From an uncultured Atopobiaceae bacterium (GTDB taxonomy: Bacteria; Actinomycetota; Coriobacteriia; Coriobacteriales; Atopobiaceae), in assembly GCA_947625405.1 (NCBI GenBank), contig CANQOF010000007.1, positions 1-64,000 of the forward strand: a stretch of DNA of 64,000 nucleotides. Reading direction: 5' to 3'. The notes under the pieces were generated by a model. It was not told where the DNA came from. It worked only from the letters and a program-made list of their open reading frames with translations, and ran no database searches. The translations under genes were made by a program, and so were the position numbers. This document shows, in pieces, positions 58,320 to 64,000 of the stretch (the stretch's first letter is position 1; each line of letters starts with the position of its first letter).

Positions 58320-59264
58320 CTAAGCCGTGGCAGCCGCGAGGATGGGCGCCGCGATCTGCTTCTTCCTCGAGAGCACGCCGGGAAGCCACACGCCGCCGGG
58401 CTCGTCCTCGATGCCAAGGCCGCGCTCGGGGAGGCTCTTATCGCCGCACATGAGGATCTGCGATCCCTCCTCCATGATGTCCGTCACCGCGAGCACGAGG
58501 GTGTCGGCGTTCTTCTCCTTGCGGAAGCTCTCCATCGCGGCGCGGAGCTCGGGAAGGCGGCTCAAGGCGATGTTCTTGTCCACCGTTTCGTACTGGCCGA
58601 TGAAGACACGCTTGCCGTTGATGACGAAGCCCTTGATGTCGTGCGCCACCATCTCGTCGGGCGTGTATTTGTCGGTCGCGCGGTTCGTGAAGATGTTCAT
58701 GCCGAAGTCCACAGGATCGAGCCCGAGGATCTCGCCGATGTTCTCCACGAACTGGCGGTCGATCTCCGTGGTGGTGGGGCTCTTCATCATCACCATGTCC
58801 GTCATCATCGCGGAGAGCAGGCACGAGAGCTGCGCCACCGTGGGCGTGATCTCGTAGCAGTGGAAGAGGTAGAGCACGATCGTGGCGGTGGAGCCCCAGG
58901 GAAGCGTGATGAAGAAGATGGGCTTGTGGGTGGAGAAATCGGCGATGCGGTGGTGGTCGACGACGCCCACGACCTCGGCGTTCGAGAGCCCGTGGACCGA
59001 TTGCACCTCCTCGTTGTGGTCGACGAGGATGACCTTCTGCCGCTCCTGCCCGGGCTCCGGCGCGGGGATCTCGTCGAGGTACTCCGGCTCGGGGAACTCC
59101 CAGCTCTTGAGGATCGCGGCGGATTCGAGGGGCATCTCGCCCAGGCGCCGCGGCACGTAGGTGTTGCCGTCCTCGAGCGTGTTCATGAGCTGGGAAAGCA
59201 TGACCGCGGCGAGGATGGAGTCGTTGTCGGGGTGCTTGTGGCCGAAAACGTAGACCGTGCTCAT
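58320..59264 (-). CDS. ppaC: Manganese-dependent inorganic pyrophosphatase
   Basis: A 314-residue family II inorganic pyrophosphatase of the DHH superfamily. The first metal-binding part is YVFGHKHPDNDSI (His9, Asp13, Asp15), then ILVDHNE, and the signature VVDHHRIADF. The C-terminal domain ends with RKKQIAAPILAA, the conserved R-K-K motif that binds pyrophosphate. There are no CBS or DRTGG inserts, so it is the simple, unregulated type. The ATG at 59264 follows AAGGAG. Removing PPi drives biosynthesis. nhaA follows in the same direction. Confidence 0.96.
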   Translation of the reverse strand: MSTVYVFGHKHPDNDSILAAVMLSQLMNTLEDGNTYVPRRLGEMPLESAAILKSWEFPEPEYLDEIPAPEPGQERQKVILVDHNEEVQSVHGLSNAEVVGVVDHHRIADFSTHKPIFFITLPWGSTATIVLYLFHCYEITPTVAQLSCLLSAMMTDMVMMKSPTTTEIDRQFVENIGEILGLDPVDFGMNIFTNRATDKYTPDEMVAHDIKGFVINGKRVFIGQYETVDKNIALSRLPELRAAMESFRKEKNADTLVLAVTDIMEEGSQILMCGDKSLPERGLGIEDEPGGVWLPGVLSRKKQIAAPILAAATA

Positions 59265-59313
59265 GGGAGACTCCTTCAGGGCCGAAGCTGACGCGCTGGT
59301 GGGGATTGCCTCG

Positions 59314-59319
59314 ATTGTA
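59314..59319 (-). promoter_or_regulatory. Probable -10 element for ppaC-nhaA
   Basis: TACAAT on the minus strand matches five of six consensus bases, 50 bp before the ppaC start. The -35 is not clear within a G-rich stretch. Confidence 0.45.
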
Positions 59320-59397
59320 GCCAACCCCACCCCCCACCCTCGGCGAGGTGTCGAGCGAACTGGCCGATGAAGAGTAGGTGGAACGCGCCGATTTGGC

Positions 59398-59409
59398 TAC
59401 CCTTGGGTA
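59398..59409. promoter_or_regulatory. Short palindrome upstream of degV
   Basis: TACCC-TT-GGGTA lies about 40 bp before the degV ATG and could be an operator half-site pair. The region also contains GTATGA, a weak -10 candidate. Confidence 0.3.
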
Positions 59410-59448
59410 TGACCCTCAAGGCCAGTCCGTCCGAGGTTCGGGGGTGCC

Positions 59449-60342
59449 ATGAACGAGCAGAGGATCGCCATCCTCACCGACTCCGGAACCAATACCCCGC
59501 TTGAGTTCGCCCGCGAGCACGACATCACGATCGTCCCGCTCGTGATCAACTTCTCCGACGGCAGCTACCACACCGACGTCGACATCACCACCGAAGACGT
59601 CATCGCACGCCTTCCGGAGGAGATTCCCAGCACCTCGCTTCCCTCCCCCACGACGCTCCTCGCGGCGCTCGAGGAATGCCGGGCGAGGGGCTACGAGAAG
59701 GCGATCTTCGTCACCATCAGCTCCGGACTCTCCGCCACCAACCAAACCGTGCACCTCGTGGCGAGCCAGATCGAGGACTTCCCCGTGGCCGTGATCGACA
59801 CGAAATCGATCGGCGTGGCCGCGGGGCTCGTGACCATGAACGCAGCCCTCATGGTGGAAGCGGGCGTGCCCTTCGAGGAGGCCGAGCGGCGCTTGAACGA
59901 GCTCTCAGAGAACACGCTTGTGCTCTTCTGCGTGGATGAGCTCGTGTACCTGCGAAAAGGCGGACGCATCTCCGAGGCGGTCTATCGCCTGGGCTCCGCG
60001 CTCAACATAAAGCCGGTCTTCGATTGCGATTCCGAGGGGCGCTATCGCATCGTGAAGAAGAGCAGGGGCCTCCAGAAGGCCGTCCGCGCCATCGAAGACC
60101 TCATCGCCGAACGTGCGAAGCGCTACGACCGCGTGACGCTCGCTATCTGCTCGGCCAATCCGAACGCGCCCGTGGACACCTACGAGCGCAACCTCCTCGA
60201 GCGCGTGCCCAATGAGGTGGGGCTCATTCGCTCGGGTATCACCGCCGATCTCATCGTGCACACCGGCCCCACGCTCCTCGGCATGGCCGTCCAGCCGGCC
60301 ACGTCCGAGATGGCCGCCTGGTTCGAGGCTCGCAAGGGCTAG
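59449..60342 (+). CDS. DegV family fatty acid-binding protein
   Basis: A 297-residue DegV/FakB-type protein. Conserved elements are AILTDSGTNTPLEFAREHDI, IPSTSLPSPTTLLAALEE with the Thr-Ser region that binds the fatty-acid carboxylate, FVTISSGLSATNQTV, AVIDTKSIGVAAGL, and VDELVYLRKGGRIS. In FakAB systems DegV proteins present a fatty acid to the kinase FakA for phosphorylation and entry into lipid synthesis. No fakA is in the window. The ATG at 59449 is preceded by a G-rich run (GGGGGTGCC). It converges with a large secreted protein gene. Confidence 0.93.
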   Translation: MNEQRIAILTDSGTNTPLEFAREHDITIVPLVINFSDGSYHTDVDITTEDVIARLPEEIPSTSLPSPTTLLAALEECRARGYEKAIFVTISSGLSATNQTVHLVASQIEDFPVAVIDTKSIGVAAGLVTMNAALMVEAGVPFEEAERRLNELSENTLVLFCVDELVYLRKGGRISEAVYRLGSALNIKPVFDCDSEGRYRIVKKSRGLQKAVRAIEDLIAERAKRYDRVTLAICSANPNAPVDTYERNLLERVPNEVGLIRSGITADLIVHTGPTLLGMAVQPATSEMAAWFEARKG

Positions 60343-60385
60343 GGCCGGCGGGGGCCCGCGGCCATGTGCAAGTGCCCGGAGCGCG

Positions 60386-60406
60386 GCGTGCCCACGCGGG
60401 GCACGC
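60386..60406. terminator. Hairpin between degV and the secreted repeat protein gene
   Basis: GCGTGCCC (60386-60393) pairs with GGGCACGC (60399-60406). Position between converging stops favours a terminator, though T-runs are poor. Confidence 0.5.
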
Positions 60407-60423
60407 CTGAGGCATTTCCCCAG

Positions 60424-62427
60424 CTACTTCGCTCGGAAGACCCTCACGAAGTACCAGCCGATGCCCTCGCCCTGCCAGCCGAGATGCACGAGAGTGTCGC
60501 GCTCATTCAGCGATGCGGTCCAGAGGTGGTTTCCGAGCCCCGCGTACTCGGTTTGGTAGGGGTTGTAGAGCCGATAGACTTCATGATCCGATTGCGCCTT
60601 TGCCTGATACCACGCCGTGCCTTCGCGCGTCCACCCGTGGCCCTCGAGACTCTGCGCCTCGTCCTCGCTCTTCGTGAAGAAGTGGTCTCCGTTGTAGGGG
60701 TTGTAGAGCCTGAAGACGGGCGTGGAGCCCTCCACCTGCGTGGCGTACTCCGTGAAGACGGCGCCCTCGAAGGTCCAGCCGGCGGCAATGACATCTTCGA
60801 GCTCGTTGTCGTTCACCGTGAAGAGGTGCGCGCCGTTGAGATAGCGGTTGTAGAGGCGATACACCGTGACGGTGGCGGGTGCTTGGGGCTTAGGCGGGTT
60901 GGGCGAAGGCGGATTGGGCTCCTGCTCGCCCGGTCCCGGCTCCTCGGGCTCGGGCGCGGGGGCTGGGCGGTTGTCGGTCGCGCCATTTTCCACACCGCCC
61001 GTGACGGTGCCGCCGATCCACTCCGCATCCTCGCCGGAGAGCGTGCCGTCGATGGTGGGGCCATTGCCCTCGGAGTCGCCCACGATGAGCACGCCGTGCG
61101 GGTAGTTGGCCACGTTGCCGGTGATCGATCCCGAGGTGATCACCATCAACGGGGCGTTCGCCCCCGTGCCGATCGTCGGCACGCTGTTGGAGATGCCGCC
61201 GGTGATGGTGCCGCCGGAGATGTGCGTGATCGCCTTTTGGTAGTGCTCCGGAGCGGCCGCCACCACGCCCGCCGCGGGATAGGAAACGGCGTCGCCCGAG
61301 TACTGGCCGTCGAGCGTGGCATCGCCGATGGAGATCGTGGCGCCACTCTCGCCGGGATTGCAGCCCACGCTCGCAGTGCCGGTGATGGTGAGGGCGCTTC
61401 CCACGTTCACCACGCCCGCGCTCGGCGTGGACGTTCCGGAGACGGTGCCCCCGGACACCACCACGGTGCTCTGCGCGCCCTCCGTCGTCGCGCTCGGCGT
61501 ATAGAGCCCCGCCTTGGCGCCAGCCAAGGTACCGCCTGAGATGGTGAGCGACGAGCCGACTGCGCTCGAGCCCCAGGTGGTGACGGCTGCTTCGGAGGCT
61601 CCGACGATCTCCGCGTCGTCCTCGATCGCCACCGTGGCCCCGAAGAGCGCCACGAGGCCCCAATCGCCTGAGACCTCGGCATTGCCGTTGACGGTGAGCT
61701 TCGCGCTCGAGCCGCTCACGGCGATGGCCGGCGTGTGGTAGCCCGGCGTGGCGCCGACCTTGCCGCCGCTCACCACCGCCTCGCCCGCATTCCAAATGAT
61801 CCCGCAGCTCCCCGGGCCGCTCATCACCGTGCCACCGGTGATGGAGAGGGTTGCGGAGGTGGCGCTCGCGCTCGAGGCAAGTGCGGGCTTACCGCCCGCG
61901 TTCACCACGGTGCCACCGGCAATCACCGCGCTGCCGCCCTCGATGAGGAGCGCCACTCCTCGAGTGGAGTTCGTGATAGTGGCGTGGTCCTCGAGTGTAA
62001 AGGCGGCATCGTCTTCAGCCCTCTCTCCCACCCGCAGCGTCTGGCTGCTGTTCTCGGAGGTGATCGTGCCCGTAGCCCCCGCGCTCCCGTCTAAGACCAC
62101 GAGCGCGCCGCCATCGGCCACGACAAGCGAGGAGGCGCCGAGATCGAGCGTCTCGCCATTGAGGTCGAGCTCGGCGGCGTATTCCACCACGAGGTTTCCC
62201 GTGGCGGGCGTGCTTTCGGAAAAGGCCTCCGCGAGCGTGATGGGGGTTGCCTTCACCGCGAGCGCCTGCGCGAGCTCATCGACATTCGCCACCTGCGCCG
62301 GCGCGCCTTCGCTGAAGGCCCCCTCGGCGCGCGCCTCGCCTCCAAATCCCACGACCCCTAAGAACACGCAGATAAGCGCAAGTGCGAAGACGATAGGACG
62401 ATGGCTACGCGCTGCTGCACTCTCCAT
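60424..62427 (-). CDS. Secreted repeat protein with C-terminal DUF5648 lectin-like repeats
   Basis: A 667-residue exported protein. A signal peptide (HRPIVFALALICVFLGVVGF, then GEARA) is followed by about 400 residues of short beta-rich repeats of the kind GGT-x-x-SG-x-x-A or TISGGTLAG, probably a right-handed beta-helix. A Pro/Glu-rich linker (APAPEPEEPGPGEQEPNPPS) leads to three DUF5648-like repeats starting VYRLYNRYLNGAHLFT, VFRLYNPYNGDHFFT and VYRLYNPYQ. DUF5648 repeats are common in Gram-positive cell-surface and lytic enzymes. There is no LPXTG, so it is released or bound non-covalently. The ATG at 62427 follows GGGAGG. No catalytic domain is recognised. Confidence 0.8.
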   Translation of the reverse strand: MESAAARSHRPIVFALALICVFLGVVGFGGEARAEGAFSEGAPAQVANVDELAQALAVKATPITLAEAFSESTPATGNLVVEYAAELDLNGETLDLGASSLVVADGGALVVLDGSAGATGTITSENSSQTLRVGERAEDDAAFTLEDHATITNSTRGVALLIEGGSAVIAGGTVVNAGGKPALASSASATSATLSITGGTVMSGPGSCGIIWNAGEAVVSGGKVGATPGYHTPAIAVSGSSAKLTVNGNAEVSGDWGLVALFGATVAIEDDAEIVGASEAAVTTWGSSAVGSSLTISGGTLAGAKAGLYTPSATTEGAQSTVVVSGGTVSGTSTPSAGVVNVGSALTITGTASVGCNPGESGATISIGDATLDGQYSGDAVSYPAAGVVAAAPEHYQKAITHISGGTITGGISNSVPTIGTGANAPLMVITSGSITGNVANYPHGVLIVGDSEGNGPTIDGTLSGEDAEWIGGTVTGGVENGATDNRPAPAPEPEEPGPGEQEPNPPSPNPPKPQAPATVTVYRLYNRYLNGAHLFTVNDNELEDVIAAGWTFEGAVFTEYATQVEGSTPVFRLYNPYNGDHFFTKSEDEAQSLEGHGWTREGTAWYQAKAQSDHEVYRLYNPYQTEYAGLGNHLWTASLNERDTLVHLGWQGEGIGWYFVRVFRAK

Positions 62428-62485
62428 GGCGACCTCCCAAAGGCGCAACACAAGCATTGGATTGGCGATGTCTCACTTGAGAGCC

Positions 62486-62509
62486 TTACCCCCTCGCATG
62501 AGGGGGTAA
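62486..62509. terminator. Perfect hairpin between pcrA and the secreted protein gene
   Basis: TTACCCCCTC (62486-62495) pairs with GAGGGGGTAA (62500-62509) around GCAT. It could end the helicase transcript, but no T-run follows on the minus strand, so it may instead be an operator or part of the leader of the secreted protein gene. Confidence 0.5.
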
Positions 62510-62550
62510 TCGAGCAGCAGGGCGAGCGGGCGGGCGCCGCGAACGCGGCC

Positions 62551-64000
62551 TTACGCGTCGAGCTTCACGAGCGGGGCGAAGCCGAGCATGAGGCGCTTCG
62601 GCTTATCCATGCCCTTGAACCGCACCTCCACGATATCGCCCTCGACAGCGAGCACCGTTCCCTGGCCAAACGTCTTGTGGGCCACGATGTCGCCCTTGGC
62701 AAAGGACGGCTTCGCCGCCCGCGCGGCTTGGCGAAGCGCGGGGCTGAGCGGCGCTTTCGGTGCCACCGCGCCGGCAGTCGTCGAGCGTGCTCCCCACGCA
62801 TAAGAGCCCGTGCCCGAGCCGAAGGTGCCGTGGCGATCCCCTCGCTTTTCCCAGCCCGTTCCCTCGAACCCGAGCGAACCCGTGCCCTCCGAGCGCAGGT
62901 GCTCCCTCGGGATCTCCTTCAGAAAGCGGCTCGGCGCGGAGGCCTGCGTGGAGCCCCAGGTTCTTCGCTTCTCGGCGTAGGAGAGGTAGAGGCGCGTGCG
63001 AGCGCGGGTGATCGCCACGTAGGCGAGGCGACGCTCCTCCTCAACGTCGCTCTGCTCGGCCTGGGGGCCGCGATGCGGGAAGAGCCCCTCCTCGAGGCCC
63101 GCCACGAAGACCGCGGGAAACTCGAGGCCCTTGGCCGCGTGCACCGTCATGAGCGTGACCGCGCTCGTCTGGCCGGAAAGCGCGTCGAGATCGCTCCTCA
63201 AGGCGAGCCACTCGAGGAAGGCCGGGAGCTTCTCAGAGCTCGGGGCATCCGCGGGCGCGGATTCGGGCTCCACGGGGCCCACCTCGAGATCCTCCACTCC
63301 GAGGAGCGCCGCGGGCGCCACCTCGTGCGATTCGTCGAATTCCTGCGCGATGAGGAAGAACTCGCGGATGTTTTCGGCACGCGCGAGGGCCTGGGGCGTG
63401 TTGGCGTGCTCCAGCTCCTCGAGCATGCCCGACTTCGAGATGATCATCTCCACGACGCGCGCGAGCTCACCCGTGTAGCGCCTTGCCTCCTCGATGGCGC
63501 TCGTCCACGCGCCAAGCGATTCACGGGCACGAGTCGCAAGGCCGCCCTCGCCGCCCACGGCGAGCTCCGCCGCCTCGAAGAACGGGATGCCATAGCGCGC
63601 GGCGAGCACGTCGATCTTCGCCATGGATTGGTCTCCGATGCCTCGCCTGGGCACGTTCACGATGCGCCGCGCGGAGACGTCGTCCGCGGGGTTGACCACG
63701 AGGCGCAGGTACGCCATCACGTCGCGCACCTCGGAGCGATCGAAGAATCGCGTGCCACCCACGATCTTGTAGGGCACCCCCGCCCTCAAGAACATGTCCT
63801 CGATGGTGCGGCTCTGGGCGTTCGTGCGATAGAACACCGCCATGTCGTCGTAGGACACGCCGCGGCGATGAAGACGCTCGATCTCAGAGGCGATCCACCT
63901 TCCTTCGTCCTGCTCGTCGGTGGCGCGATAGACGCCGATAAGCTCGCCCTTCTCGCCCTCGGTGTAGAGGTGCTTCGGCTCGCGGCGGCGATTGTGCCCC
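62551..64000 (-). CDS. pcrA: UvrD/PcrA-type DNA helicase, C-terminal part (runs off the window)
   Basis: About 483 codons of a superfamily 1A helicase; the N-terminus with Walker A lies beyond the right edge. Visible parts are MAVFYRTNAQSRTIEDMF (motif IV region), PRRGIGDQSMAKIDVLA, VTLMTVHAAKGLEFPAVFVA and GLEEGLFPHRGP (motif V), and LAYVAITRARTRLYLSYAEK (motif VI). The C-terminal 70 residues hold the PcrA-like tail GDIVAHKTFGQGTVLAVEGD, a Tudor-like RNA polymerase-binding domain. The frame is open without a stop to 64000. It acts in nucleotide excision and transcription-coupled repair. Confidence 0.95.
   Translation of the reverse strand, partial: GHNRRREPKHLYTEGEKGELIGVYRATDEQDEGRWIASEIERLHRRGVSYDDMAVFYRTNAQSRTIEDMFLRAGVPYKIVGGTRFFDRSEVRDVMAYLRLVVNPADDVSARRIVNVPRRGIGDQSMAKIDVLAARYGIPFFEAAELAVGGEGGLATRARESLGAWTSAIEEARRYTGELARVVEMIISKSGMLEELEHANTPQALARAENIREFFLIAQEFDESHEVAPAALLGVEDLEVGPVEPESAPADAPSSEKLPAFLEWLALRSDLDALSGQTSAVTLMTVHAAKGLEFPAVFVAGLEEGLFPHRGPQAEQSDVEEERRLAYVAITRARTRLYLSYAEKRRTWGSTQASAPSRFLKEIPREHLRSEGTGSLGFEGTGWEKRGDRHGTFGSGTGSYAWGARSTTAGAVAPKAPLSPALRQAARAAKPSFAKGDIVAHKTFGQGTVLAVEGDIVEVRFKGMDKPKRLMLGFAPLVKLDA

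Overview
The window is a GC-rich bacterial chromosome segment whose gene content points to a fermentative Gram-positive actinobacterium of the class Coriobacteriia (Olsenella/Atopobium-like). The pointers are a secretin-less Tad pilus locus, a TatBC pair, an archaeal-like topoisomerase I beside tmk/holB/ricT, both L-type and D-lactate dehydrogenases, Pta and pyruvate kinase, and frequent GTG/TTG starts with strong GGAGG-type ribosome binding sites. The assignment is inference; no rRNA is present. No CRISPR array, insertion sequence or phage module was seen.

Layout. 1-542: a scar where the 5' part of a secreted-protein gene (minus) meets the 3' part of a P1-family peptidase gene (plus). 622-10239: housekeeping and envelope genes, including three Cof-type HAD phosphatases with a 50-residue membrane protein between two of them, a BASS and an AEC transporter, DJ-1, Maf, a glycosyltransferase with UDP-galactopyranose mutase, and phosphotransacetylase. 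10313-11581: tRNA-Phe(GAA), a probable structured non-coding RNA of about 320 nt with its own terminator, and a VapC/Phd-type toxin-antitoxin pair. 11697-14973: a small RiPP locus with a radical SAM/SPASM maturase, two intact leader-type precursors and two further core-peptide copies that look orphaned or decayed. 15191-28722: lactate/malate-type dehydrogenase, M32 carboxypeptidase, a frameshifted zinc-ribbon/FHA gene, a DUF192 gene and a translationally coupled Tad pilus operon (cpaB, tadZ, tadA, tadB, tadC, pilin, pseudopilins). 28955-35619: RsgA, a calcium-type P-ATPase, D-lactate dehydrogenase and pyruvate kinase. 36085-45869: a zinc phospholipase C-like protein, pheST under a T-box with a UUC specifier, then a run of flavodoxin, NagA, ROK kinase, Ddl and a PLP aminotransferase. 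46030-54875: ricT, holB, tmk, topA, tatC, tatB, an orphan STAS protein and a membrane TPR protein. 55047-64000: an aspartate aminotransferase-type enzyme, NhaA, Mn-dependent pyrophosphatase, DegV, a large secreted repeat protein and the C-terminal part of a UvrD/PcrA helicase running off the right edge.

The genes fit together as fermentative energy metabolism (Pyk, lactate dehydrogenases, Pta, PPase, NhaA), amino-sugar recovery (NagA, ROK) near wall synthesis (Ddl, Glf), and surface display (Tad pilus, Tat export, DUF5648 protein). The two most novel-looking items are the structured RNA at 10498-10816 and the RiPP locus, whose three related cores share an I/F-G-A/G-V-K/E-G-C pattern on opposite strands.
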